Assembly (NCBI RefSeq): GCF_007995015.1
Contig: NZ_VORB01000004.1
Location: forward strand, 238,937-302,936
Reading direction: 5' to 3'
Length of the DNA: 64,000 nucleotides
Origin: Luteibaculum oceani
GTDB lineage: Bacteria > Bacteroidota > Bacteroidia > Flavobacteriales_D > Luteibaculaceae
Shown: piece by piece, positions 1-8,746 of the stretch
Numbering within the stretch: position 1 is the stretch's first letter
Layout: each line of letters begins with the position of its first letter
Translations under genes and position numbers: made by a program
Notes under the pieces: model-generated
What the model was told of the DNA's origin: nothing
The model's database searches: none
What the model saw: only the letters and a program-made list of their open reading frames with translations

Positions 1-1
1 A

Positions 2-2308
2 GCGTGGAATTTGGATCCCGATGAGCTCAATATTTCCCAAAAGAATTACAGTGCCTTTTGGCAAAAACTAGGTGCACTTTATTTAAATTTCTCAAATGCC
101 CTCGACAAAAAAGGATTAAGCTATACGGGGAAAAAATACCTCGAACTTTCAAAAAGCTCGCATCAATATGATGGATTTTGTCTTTTCGCTGGATTCAATA
201 TTCTTTCGAAAGCTGAGCAAGGATTTATAAGGCAGTTTCTATCTAACGGGAAATTAATTTTGGAGGAGGATAGCTCATTTACTCATATTCCCAACCACGA
301 ATCCAAATTGCGTCTTCCCGATATTTTTCAGCCTCAGCGAGATATCTTAATACAAACTCAATTTACCAAGGTTCCAAAAACCATAAATATCAATGAGCAT
401 AACGAAAGTAACACTGCAGTCGATTATTGCCTAGAGCAACTAGAACAACTTTCCACCCAACAAATTAGCTCTACTGCCATTGTTTTACCCAACACAGATC
501 TAGTTAAACGATTCTTGGAACGTTGGCCCAATAGCATACCTGCACCCAATATAAGTGCGGGACTTAAACTAAAAAATCTACCCATTTATGCCTTTTTACA
601 GGGGATTCTTAATGCCTTAAGCGATAAACAAGGTAACTTCTACTCCTGGCAATCCATAGCACCCTTGCTAGGAGGGCTAGTGGGGAAAAGTAAATTGGAA
701 TATCAAGATTTCGAGGCTATTAAATCGGAATTTATAGACTGGGAAAGAATTAAAGAGCTTACCCAGCCCGGACATGCAATTGAAATACTACCCATAATTG
801 AAAACAACGCTGTTGCCGACTGGCCATCTCTTCTTTACAAATTCCTAGAAAAACAACATTTAATTGGTGAGGAGGAAAACTTCTTTTTTCATCACTGGGC
901 TGAAATTATCGACACCAATATCAAATTGTTAACAGACTCCAATTTACTTGCTGGGGTTAGCCCTCAATTTTTGCTAAAAACTACCCTGAGGGAAGTAGGT
1001 GAAGTTGGTATTCCCATCAAAGGAGACCGATTTAGTGGACCACAAATTTTAGGTCCCCTAGAAATGAGGAACCTCGACTTTGAAAACATCTTTCTATTCG
1101 AAGTAAATGAAGGGAATTTCCCAGCTCGGGTAAGAGATAAAACGTACTTACCCAACGATTTACGAGCTCATTTTAAATTACCTCTTTTTAGGCAAAAAGA
1201 ACATATCTACGGATATTATTTTTACCGGTTATTCTATCGAGTAAATCGAATGGAGGTATTTTATTCTAATCAGGAGGGGTTAGATCCTACCCTGCCATCT
1301 CGGTACATCAAGCAACTGGAAAATGAAGTACCCATAAATTCAGAGTGCCAAATAATTCATAGAAAACTTCTTTCCAAAACGGTTTTCAAACCCGTAGTTG
1401 AACCTACGAAATTCGAAATGACAGAAGAAATACGAAATGAAATTTTAACTCATTTCAAAACAAGAGGTATAAGCGTATCTTCCTTTAATAAATTTATTTC
1501 GTGCCCTCTAGATTTTTATTTTAGGTACATTCTCAAGGCTCCTGAAAAAGCAAAACCTGGCGAATTCCCAGATAAAAATTTCGGCTCTCTTTTTCACGAC
1601 ACCCTCGAATTAGCATACAAGCAATTCAAAAAAGACGATAGCCCTTTACACTTAACAATGGACTTAATAAGGACTATTGAAAAAAGTGCATTTGAAATTT
1701 TAGAGGATAAAACAAAAGAAGCTTTTGGGGAGGCACAAAATTTAGATCCCAAGTTCTTAATTCACGGGCATTCCTGTAAAGTACTAATAGAAAACTGGTT
1801 TAAAGAAGAAAAAAAGCTAATTGCAAATCACAAGAAAGTATTACTTCACGGAATTGAATTAAATCTAGAACGCACTTACCCAATTCAAACTGCGTTCGGA
1901 GAGTTTCCACTAAAAATTAGAGGGTTTGTGGATAGAGTTCACGAAGCGGATGGGATGCATTACGTTTTGGATTTTAAAACCAAGGAATTAAAGGAAACCA
2001 AGATAAATTTCACTGAGAAGAATAACGAATATGGCCTTAAATATTTGCGCAATGACCTTCGATTACAACTGATGGTTTATGCAATGCTTTATTATGACAC
2101 CTTTAATAAAATTAGCCAACCCGTACTTTATTCCCCCATTAAGGTGAGTCTTGGATTCAAGCCATTGTTGGTTCCAAAAGGCGAAAATTACATTCCAGAA
2201 TTAAAACAAATCCTTTTGGGAGGGATTTCAGATGCCCTTAATGAAATTCTGGGAGAAGAGGTTTTACAGCACAACAGTGAAAGCCAATACTGCGAATATT
2301 GCAAATAA
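2..2308 (+). CDS. AddB-like PD-(D/E)XK nuclease/helicase-like protein, 5'-truncated by window edge
   Basis: This is probably the AddB-type partner of a helicase-nuclease used in double-strand-break repair. The frame is open from base 2, so the start lies upstream; 768 residues are visible. Residues 1-480 resemble the inactivated helicase part. A PD-(D/E)XK nuclease domain follows from about residue 490, with GFVDR (D644) and LDFKTK (D657, K659) as the metal and catalytic residues. Cys501 and the pair Cys764/Cys767 match three of the four cysteines that hold the [4Fe-4S] cluster in AddB. The protein stops one residue after Cys767, so the fourth cysteine is missing. No AddA gene is in view. The family call is firm, the exact subunit name less so. 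Confidence 0.8.
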   Translation, partial: AWNLDPDELNISQKNYSAFWQKLGALYLNFSNALDKKGLSYTGKKYLELSKSSHQYDGFCLFAGFNILSKAEQGFIRQFLSNGKLILEEDSSFTHIPNHESKLRLPDIFQPQRDILIQTQFTKVPKTININEHNESNTAVDYCLEQLEQLSTQQISSTAIVLPNTDLVKRFLERWPNSIPAPNISAGLKLKNLPIYAFLQGILNALSDKQGNFYSWQSIAPLLGGLVGKSKLEYQDFEAIKSEFIDWERIKELTQPGHAIEILPIIENNAVADWPSLLYKFLEKQHLIGEEENFFFHHWAEIIDTNIKLLTDSNLLAGVSPQFLLKTTLREVGEVGIPIKGDRFSGPQILGPLEMRNLDFENIFLFEVNEGNFPARVRDKTYLPNDLRAHFKLPLFRQKEHIYGYYFYRLFYRVNRMEVFYSNQEGLDPTLPSRYIKQLENEVPINSECQIIHRKLLSKTVFKPVVEPTKFEMTEEIRNEILTHFKTRGISVSSFNKFISCPLDFYFRYILKAPEKAKPGEFPDKNFGSLFHDTLELAYKQFKKDDSPLHLTMDLIRTIEKSAFEILEDKTKEAFGEAQNLDPKFLIHGHSCKVLIENWFKEEKKLIANHKKVLLHGIELNLERTYPIQTAFGEFPLKIRGFVDRVHEADGMHYVLDFKTKELKETKINFTEKNNEYGLKYLRNDLRLQLMVYAMLYYDTFNKISQPVLYSPIKVSLGFKPLLVPKGENYIPELKQILLGGISDALNEILGEEVLQHNSESQYCEYCK

Positions 2309-2310
2309 AA

Positions 2311-2334
2311 AAGGCTCTGTTACCAGAGCCCCAA
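2311..2334 (-). terminator. Intrinsic terminator of the response regulator gene
   Basis: GGCTCTG and CAGAGCC form a perfect 7-bp stem around a TTAC loop (2313-2330). On the minus strand the stem is followed by TTTTTTATTT, as expected for a terminator of the gene at 2400-3101. The other side has no T-run, so the plus-strand gene gains little from it. The hairpin touches the stop codon of that gene. Confidence 0.8.
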
Positions 2335-2399
2335 AAACAAAAAAGCAGAAACCAGGAAGACGCTTTATTATACAGACGTAATCTCTAAGGTTCAGTTGC

Positions 2400-3101
2400 C
2401 TAATCCAGCACTAACCTATACCCTACTCCGTGCACCGATTTAAAATACTGTGGATTCTTGGGGTCGGGTTCAAAATCCTTTCTGAATTGGACTAAAAAAT
2501 TATCTATGGTTCTCGTTCCTGGAGGATTTTCATTGCCCCAAACCACATCTAGAATCTCGTTTCGATTAATGGCTTCCCCTTTACGAGAAATAAGCATTTT
2601 CAACACCATTGCCTCTTTGGGTGTAAGATGTCGCTCTTCACCATTTTTAGTACGCACCACAAAGGCCTCAAAATCGGCAACGGCTTCTCCAATTTCTATT
2701 CTCGACAATTGGCCCTCCGAAACATTCTTTTCTGTACGAAATAACAGTCGCTTTACCCTTAAAAGTAGCTCCTCTAGATCAAAAGGCTTTGGGAGATAAT
2801 CATCTGCCCCAAGCTTAAGTCCTCTTTTTCTTTCTTCGGGAGATGATCGAGCGCTTAAGAACATTACTGGAGTGTAAGAGTCCTTTAGTCGAATATGTTC
2901 ACAGACCGCGTAGCCATCTATTTCGGGTAGCATTACGTCTAAGATAACGAGATCGAACTTGGAGTTAGAATACAGCTTAATAGCTTCTTCCCCAGTTTGA
3001 GCACAAACAACCTGGTATCCCTCTAACTCGAGGTTTAAACTAATTACCGACTGCAAGTGCTCTTCGTCTTCAACGAATAATATTTTTTTAGTTGAGGCCA
3101 T
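2400..3101 (-). CDS. OmpR/PhoB-family response regulator
   Basis: A two-component response regulator of 233 residues that binds DNA when phosphorylated. The receiver domain (about residues 5-120) has the acidic pair E11/D12, phospho-acceptor D55 in LDVMLPEIDGY, and the conserved Lys in PKPFD. A winged-helix DNA-binding domain (about 135-230) contains TRTIDNFLVQFRKDF and ends with GVGYRLV, typical of the Trans_reg_C family. The gene is monocistronic, with its own terminator downstream and a divergent metalloprotease gene upstream. No histidine kinase gene adjoins it, so its partner is unknown. Its targets cannot be read from the sequence. Confidence 0.93.
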   Translation of the reverse strand: MASTKKILFVEDEEHLQSVISLNLELEGYQVVCAQTGEEAIKLYSNSKFDLVILDVMLPEIDGYAVCEHIRLKDSYTPVMFLSARSSPEERKRGLKLGADDYLPKPFDLEELLLRVKRLLFRTEKNVSEGQLSRIEIGEAVADFEAFVVRTKNGEERHLTPKEAMVLKMLISRKGEAINRNEILDVVWGNENPPGTRTIDNFLVQFRKDFEPDPKNPQYFKSVHGVGYRLVLD

Positions 3102-3165
3102 TTTGGGAATGCAATTTTTTGGTATTCAACAATTATTTTCGATAAGTGTTACGTATTAATAATTA

Positions 3166-3173
3166 TACTTTTG
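3166..3173 (+). promoter_or_regulatory. Candidate -7 element for the M43 protease gene
   Basis: TACTTTTG matches the Bacteroidota -7 consensus TAnnTTTG. It lies in the 117-bp divergent spacer, 45 nt before the ATG at 3219. No convincing -33 TTTG is seen about 20 nt upstream, so support rests on the -7 box and its position. Confidence 0.4.
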
Positions 3174-3218
3174 TTAGCCCTCGACAAAGGGCCTGATTTT
3201 AAACGTTTTACAAACCAT

Positions 3219-6200
3219 ATGAAACGGAACTTAAACCATTTCAAAGTATTCTTAACCATCCTACTTGCCATGGTGGCAACAGGAATATTTGCACAGACAG
3301 AACCCTGTAGTTTTGATAAGGTTCACCAGCAACAATTGCAGGTCGACCCTATCTACAAAGCAGCCGTTGATGCACAAAATAAAGCATTTCAACGCTACAT
3401 CAAGGAAAAAGCTACTCGTGCGGATAAAGAAAACGAAAAAGCCCCAGTTATTACCATTCCAATGGTATTCCATATTATTCACCTAGGTGAGAATGTTGGA
3501 GAAGGGTCTAACCTTACAGACGAACAAATTATTTCTTCTGTAGAGGGATTAAATATCCAATACAGAAACCAAAATCCTGATGGATCTATTTACGACCCAG
3601 ATGGAACAGATCTTGAATTCGAATTCTGTTTGGCTAAGAGAGATCCTAACGGACAGCCCACGACTGGAATCAATCGCGTTGACGGAAGATCTGTTGCCAA
3701 CTACGAATCTCAAGGGATTATTAGCTCTAACGAGGTTCAAATAAAAGATTTATCACGTTGGGATAATACCAAGTATTACAACGTTTGGGTTGTAGCGATG
3801 ATCGATGGACAGAACCCTTGGGGTGGAGGAACCAAAGGTTACGCCTACTTCCCAGGAGCTGCTGCATCTAGAGATGGAACGGTAATTCTTTTCAATGAAA
3901 CGGGATACGATCCAGACGGTTCAAGAGGGTTAAAAGGAAATGGCCAATTAGCTGGTCAAAGCCCTGACAACGGTACTATGGTACACGAAGTTGGACACTC
4001 TTTTGCACTTTATCACACATTTGAAGGTGCAAACTCAAGTGGTGGAAACTGCCCCCCTGCTGAGGGAGCTGGAGAATGCTCCACCAAGGGTGATCGCGTT
4101 TGTGACACGGATCCACATGACAGCCATTTAGGTACATGTAAGCAAGGAACCGACAATAACCCTTGCACAGGTAATCCATACGGGATAAACGTTACTCGCA
4201 ACTACATGAACTACACTAATTGCGGTAACTTAATATACACTCCTGGCCAACGCGATAGAATTAGATTCACTCTAGAAAACTCTCGTTCTTACTTTAATCA
4301 AACCGGAACACCAGCTGCTTGTGTACCCGTTTTCGAACACGATATCGCCATTCTCGACATTTTTAGTCCAGTTGGTTTTTATTGCGACGAAAATGTAATT
4401 GGTGAAATAAAAGTCAAGAACAACGGACAGAATACCATCACCGACTTCCAAATCGAATATGGAGTAAACGGCAATATTCTAAACACCTACACTTGGACGG
4501 GAAGCTTAGCTAGTCAAGCGGAAGAAATGGTAGTTCTTCCAAGTATTAATGTCTCTGTTGGAGCCCACAATTTCTTTGCCCAAGTAAAGGCGAATTCAAT
4601 AAATGGTGGAAATGCGGATGAATTCAACAGCAACGATTACCAAGATCAAACTTTCGAAGTAATTGAAGGGTCTACTGTAACCGTTAAGGTTTGGGATTAT
4701 GAAGCCTCTGATATCATTCAATTCGTTACCACATCCGGAAACGTAGTTATAGATTTCCCATTGAAAAATGCTTCTGGAGATCCATTTGAACAAGATTTTT
4801 GCTTACCCAATGACGATTGCTACAAATTTGTTTATAAGGATGCAGTTTTCGTTCACCCACAAGTAGGTGGTACTCCGCCATCATACGAGATTATAGAACC
4901 ATCCAAAGGATTCGTAATTGAGTCTGGTTACGACAATAATCCACCAATGACAGGTAATCCTTATGATGATGAGACAGAAGATTTCTGTATGCCTTTCGAT
5001 CCAGGTTTTATTACCGCAGATTTTTACGCATCTAGAACAATAGTACCAGTAAACGAAACGGTAACCTTTTTTGATCTTTCAAAAAATAGCCAAGGTGAAT
5101 CCCCTACTTCATGGGAATGGGATTTTGGTGATGGAAGTACAAAAGGAACACTACAGGTGCAAAACCATATTTACACTACACCAGGTGTATACACGGTTAG
5201 CCTAGTAGCAGACAACAATGTTCTACCAGATACCGCAGTTAAAAAGCACTATATCCGGGTAGTGAGCACTATTACTGGCTGTGATAAATACAATAACCTA
5301 CTAGCAGGAGAAATTTCTACAACTTATAACAATGTAGGAGGCCAACCTGGTAGTTTGCCTGGGCAAAATGCATACAACTTAAGAGAATATGCCGAGCGCT
5401 TTTTTGCTGATAGCGCCAGTAAACTTCAAAAATTGGAGTTAAGAGTTAAGTCAATGAATATTGTTGACCCAACTCGAAACTTTGTCATCACCATTTATGA
5501 CGGAGGTTTTACAGGAGACGCGCCAGGAAAAGTTCTAGCGGAAGAAAGGGTACCGCTTAGTGACCTAACCAGCGGAGTGAACACCATTCTTCTGGAAGAT
5601 TTGCCACAGGTAGACCAATTCTTCTTTGTTGGATTTAAAACCGAAGACCCTGCCGATGAAGTACTTATTGGTTTAGCCCCTTACCGTGGTGATGACGATT
5701 TCAGTAACACGGCATTTGCAGATTCGTCTGGATCTTGGGATGAACTGAAAAACTTTATTCCAGAAGCTTCAGCCACTTCTTTCGATATTAAAGCAACATT
5801 GAGTTTCATTCCTTACGCTGAAGGATTTACTTCCGTTCCAAAAGTATGTGCGGGAATTCCATTTGAAATCAATGCTTCTTTCTCTGAAAATGCTAGTACT
5901 TATAAGTGGAACCTGCCTACGAATGCTTCAAAAACAAGCTCAAATAAGGAGGTTGACCAGATTGCATTTATCGAAGGTGGAAATTACAGTCTAGAATTAG
6001 TAGTATCTGGAGGATGTAGTCTTAAAGACACAACCTATGTTGATATTCAAGTTGATTCAGTACCTAAAGTAACGATAGAGGTTACTGATGATATTTGTAA
6101 CCAACAAAACGGTACAGCAACTGCAGTTAAACGTGGTGGGTCTGGAGCAAATGACTTCACATGGTCACCTGATCCAACCAATAAAGGAAATAAGTTGTAC

Positions 6201-7295
6201 AACTTAACTCCTGGAAATTACACTTACACTTGGTCCGATGAAGCATGTGGCAAAACCAACGTAACGCAACCATTTACGATTAAAGCTGTAAGCAAAGTAC
6301 CCGATTTTAACATTGATGTGAAGCACACACAATGTGGTTTTTACAATGGTACTTTAACAGCCGTTACAGACGGTTTAACCAACTACACTTATGAATGGAC
6401 TAAATCTAGTGACCCAAGCTTCATAAAAAACACCGCAGCTATAGGTAACTTATCACCGGGCACATACACCGCAAAAGTTTCATTTGCAGGATGTTCTCCT
6501 ACAACCAAAATCGCAGAGGTATTTGCTTCCGATTCAACTTTAGGAACAGTTTCCGAAATTCCAGCGGTTTGTGCTGGAGAAGTGGTAACCCTTACTGCCC
6601 AGGGTGGTGATTCGCTAAAATGGTTCTTTATGAACGGTGAGTTATTCCTTAATAACCAAACTACTGTTGTTGTAGATACACCAAACACAGCTCGTTACAG
6701 GGTAATTTTCTACGGTGATCCAGGATGTACTTTAGAGAAAATTACAGGGGTTACCATTAAACCAGCTGCGATGGCCTTTGCAAAAGTTGCTACGGAGGAT
6801 AGCCTAGAATATAGAGATACTGCGGTGGTTAACATAGCCCTTGGAGAGCTTGCTTTATTCTCCTCTTCTGGAAGTGTTACGCAGGGTGTTGAGTGGGATT
6901 TTGGAGATGGATCTCCGGTTAAATCAACAAGAAACCCTTCGCACAGGTACCAGCAAGAAGGAATGTACTTGGTAACACTATTTGCAAATAACAATGGTTG
7001 TACCGATCAGGATTCTGTATGGGTTCTTGCTGAAAACAAACCCATTACGGGTATGGATCAACTTGAACAAATAGGAGTAAGTATTTACCCCAACCCGTTT
7101 AAGTCCATTATTAATATTAAAGCAAATACCACAGGTACTTTTGAAATTGTTGACCTCACTGGTAAAACACTTTTATCTGGAAACCTTGATAGAAGATTAA
7201 CCTTGGATATGGAACCGTATTCCTCTGGTATTTACTTTGTGAAATTCAATACAGATCGGGGTCGAGCTACCACAAAAATCACTCGAATCGATTAA
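3219..7295 (+). CDS. Secreted M43-family (pappalysin-like) metalloprotease with PKD domains and T9SS sorting domain
   Basis: A 1358-residue exported zinc protease. I place the start at the ATG at 3219, which gives a clean signal peptide ending near FAQ; an upstream TTG in frame would add 16 unlikely residues. The catalytic motif HEVGHSFALYH (H256, E257, H260, H266) and a Met-turn near NYMNY fit peptidase family M43. Two PKD domains, each with the WDFGDGS core, lie near residues 610-680 and 1205-1260. The last 75 residues (from SIYPNPF) form a type A type IX secretion sorting domain ending in a Lys/Arg-rich strand. It should cross the outer membrane and be released or anchored. Its substrate is unknown. 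A strong terminator follows. Confidence 0.93.
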   Translation: MKRNLNHFKVFLTILLAMVATGIFAQTEPCSFDKVHQQQLQVDPIYKAAVDAQNKAFQRYIKEKATRADKENEKAPVITIPMVFHIIHLGENVGEGSNLTDEQIISSVEGLNIQYRNQNPDGSIYDPDGTDLEFEFCLAKRDPNGQPTTGINRVDGRSVANYESQGIISSNEVQIKDLSRWDNTKYYNVWVVAMIDGQNPWGGGTKGYAYFPGAAASRDGTVILFNETGYDPDGSRGLKGNGQLAGQSPDNGTMVHEVGHSFALYHTFEGANSSGGNCPPAEGAGECSTKGDRVCDTDPHDSHLGTCKQGTDNNPCTGNPYGINVTRNYMNYTNCGNLIYTPGQRDRIRFTLENSRSYFNQTGTPAACVPVFEHDIAILDIFSPVGFYCDENVIGEIKVKNNGQNTITDFQIEYGVNGNILNTYTWTGSLASQAEEMVVLPSINVSVGAHNFFAQVKANSINGGNADEFNSNDYQDQTFEVIEGSTVTVKVWDYEASDIIQFVTTSGNVVIDFPLKNASGDPFEQDFCLPNDDCYKFVYKDAVFVHPQVGGTPPSYEIIEPSKGFVIESGYDNNPPMTGNPYDDETEDFCMPFDPGFITADFYASRTIVPVNETVTFFDLSKNSQGESPTSWEWDFGDGSTKGTLQVQNHIYTTPGVYTVSLVADNNVLPDTAVKKHYIRVVSTITGCDKYNNLLAGEISTTYNNVGGQPGSLPGQNAYNLREYAERFFADSASKLQKLELRVKSMNIVDPTRNFVITIYDGGFTGDAPGKVLAEERVPLSDLTSGVNTILLEDLPQVDQFFFVGFKTEDPADEVLIGLAPYRGDDDFSNTAFADSSGSWDELKNFIPEASATSFDIKATLSFIPYAEGFTSVPKVCAGIPFEINASFSENASTYKWNLPTNASKTSSNKEVDQIAFIEGGNYSLELVVSGGCSLKDTTYVDIQVDSVPKVTIEVTDDICNQQNGTATAVKRGGSGANDFTWSPDPTNKGNKLYNLTPGNYTYTWSDEACGKTNVTQPFTIKAVSKVPDFNIDVKHTQCGFYNGTLTAVTDGLTNYTYEWTKSSDPSFIKNTAAIGNLSPGTYTAKVSFAGCSPTTKIAEVFASDSTLGTVSEIPAVCAGEVVTLTAQGGDSLKWFFMNGELFLNNQTTVVVDTPNTARYRVIFYGDPGCTLEKITGVTIKPAAMAFAKVATEDSLEYRDTAVVNIALGELALFSSSGSVTQGVEWDFGDGSPVKSTRNPSHRYQQEGMYLVTLFANNNGCTDQDSVWVLAENKPITGMDQLEQIGVSIYPNPFKSIINIKANTTGTFEIVDLTGKTLLSGNLDRRLTLDMEPYSSGIYFVKFNTDRGRATTKITRID

Positions 7296-7312
7296 TCAAA
7301 TCGAACTGATAG

Positions 7313-7343
7313 AAAAAGCCACCTCCTTAAGGTGGCTTTTTTA
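7313..7343 (+). terminator. Intrinsic terminator after the M43 protease gene
   Basis: AGCCACCT (7317-7324) pairs perfectly with AGGTGGCT (7330-7337) around a CCTTA loop, with AAAA before and TTTTTT after. It lies 17 nt past the protease stop codon and separates that gene from the menaquinone operon. Confidence 0.88.
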
Positions 7344-7376
7344 CTTTTATACACTATGTTTTAGTAAAATTGCGGC

Positions 7377-7790
7377 ATGGAATTACCGTCTTTAGAGCAA
7401 ATAAATTCTCTTTCGAAAAATACTTTGATGGAACATTGGGACATCAAATTCACCTATGTTTCTGAAAGTGAGTTATGGGCGACGATGCCTGTAAACAATA
7501 AGGTTAAACAACCTTACGGCTTGCTTCATGGCGGGGCCTCGGCAGCATTGGCTGAAACCGTAGGATCTACTGGATCTGCATTATATGTTGATCCAAATAA
7601 ATACATGGTGGTGGGAATAAATTTAACTGCGCACCACCTAAGAAGTGCAACCGAAGGATTAGTTACGGCAAAGGGAAAAATTGTTCATCAAGGTAGAACA
7701 ACCCATCTATGGGATATAGACATTTACAATGATGCAGGAAAATTGGTTAGTTCCTGCCGACTTACCAATTTTATTAAAGAAAGGAAATAG
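7377..7790 (+). CDS. menI: Hotdog-fold thioesterase, probable 1,4-dihydroxy-2-naphthoyl-CoA hydrolase
   Basis: A 137-residue PaaI/YdiI-type hotdog thioesterase that would release 1,4-dihydroxy-2-naphthoate from its CoA ester, the step before prenylation in menaquinone synthesis. LLHGGASAALAET is the signature of the family, with the conserved Gly-Gly and catalytic Glu of the central helix, followed by the VGINLTAHHL strand. It is the first gene of a men operon, 2 nt ahead of menF, and this context is the main reason for choosing MenI over a generic acyl-CoA thioesterase. A TAAAATTGC element lies just before the ATG. Confidence 0.82.
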   Translation: MELPSLEQINSLSKNTLMEHWDIKFTYVSESELWATMPVNNKVKQPYGLLHGGASAALAETVGSTGSALYVDPNKYMVVGINLTAHHLRSATEGLVTAKGKIVHQGRTTHLWDIDIYNDAGKLVSSCRLTNFIKERK

Positions 7791-7792
7791 CC

Positions 7793-8746
7793 TTGGGTAT
7801 TGGAATTAAGATATCCCATCCGAGCTTTTCTCCTCAATTTTCAGGTTTAGCTCAATCTTGTCCGGATTATCAAGCGGAAATTAGCATTGCACCCTTTTCA
7901 GGAGATCCGAGGCACTACAGATTTTCGGATAAATCATTTAAAGGGGTGCCATATTCAAGCCTGAAAACTTGGAATACACCCTCCACCTCTAAAGAAGATT
8001 ATTTGAAATCTTTAGAGCAGGCTATAAGCCAAATTAAATCTGGCAACTTTGAAAAGGTTGTTCTTTCTAGAAGGAAGTTTTTCCCCTTGGGAAAGGAGAG
8101 CGTGAGCGCAATTCTATCCACCACCCCAAAACGGCTGGAAAATAAATTTTGCTATCACCTCCATTTGTTGGAGGAGAACAAGGTTTGGATTGGAGCCACT
8201 CCAGAAATATTACTCAGTAAAAAGCAACAAGATTTCCTAACCTTTTCACTCGCCGGAACGGCACTTAGTGAAAATGATTTTGGGCCAAAAGAATTTGAGG
8301 AACAAGAGTTTGTGACCAAGTATATTATAGATCAAGTTCCTTCTAATTCAATTAAGGTTTCTCAAGCACTTCCTACGAAATTCAAAAATCTCTTTCACCT
8401 AAAAAGTGAAATTACCTGGCACGACGAAAATAACAACGCGACCTACTATTTAAATAAGCTCCATCCTACGCCTGCAGTATGTGGTATTCCCAGATCTTCA
8501 ACCCAGGCTTTCATAATTGAGGAAGAACAAGTCCCAAGGGAATTGTACACAGGATATATTTATATAAAATCCCTCGAAAAGGAATTAGCCTTTGTAAACT
8601 TGAGGTGCGGACAACTGTTCAATAATGGAGTCTTAATTTATGCTGGAGGTGGAATAACGGCCGACAGTAATCCAGAAGCGGAGTGGCAGGAGACCGAAAA
8701 TAAAATAAACGCCACCTTGATAGACATAATTAATGGCCATGAATAG
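7793..8746 (+). CDS. menF: Isochorismate synthase (chorismate-binding enzyme), TTG start
   Basis: Converts chorismate to isochorismate, the entry step of menaquinone synthesis. The 317-residue protein has the conserved C-terminal chorismate-binding core: LHPTPAVCGIPR, RELYTGYI and the AGGGITADSNPEAEW segment with its Mg-binding glutamates. It is shorter than EntC or MenF of Escherichia coli, having little N-terminal extension. No ATG is available: an in-frame stop at 7775-7777 leaves only TTG at 7793 (or ATA at 7787). AAGAAAGGAAA just upstream, inside the end of menI, can serve as a ribosome binding site. It overlaps menD by 14 nt. Confidence 0.9.
   Translation: MGIGIKISHPSFSPQFSGLAQSCPDYQAEISIAPFSGDPRHYRFSDKSFKGVPYSSLKTWNTPSTSKEDYLKSLEQAISQIKSGNFEKVVLSRRKFFPLGKESVSAILSTTPKRLENKFCYHLHLLEENKVWIGATPEILLSKKQQDFLTFSLAGTALSENDFGPKEFEEQEFVTKYIIDQVPSNSIKVSQALPTKFKNLFHLKSEITWHDENNNATYYLNKLHPTPAVCGIPRSSTQAFIIEEEQVPRELYTGYIYIKSLEKELAFVNLRCGQLFNNGVLIYAGGGITADSNPEAEWQETENKINATLIDIINGHE

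Noticed and set aside
964..1155. Short minus-strand open frame inside the nuclease gene
   Set aside because: Antisense shadow of a conserved gene with no recognisable product.
7365..7373. TAAAATTGC before menI as a confirmed promoter
   Set aside because: It differs from TAnnTTTG and lies only 3 nt from the ATG, so transcription would start inside the gene; I mention it only in passing.
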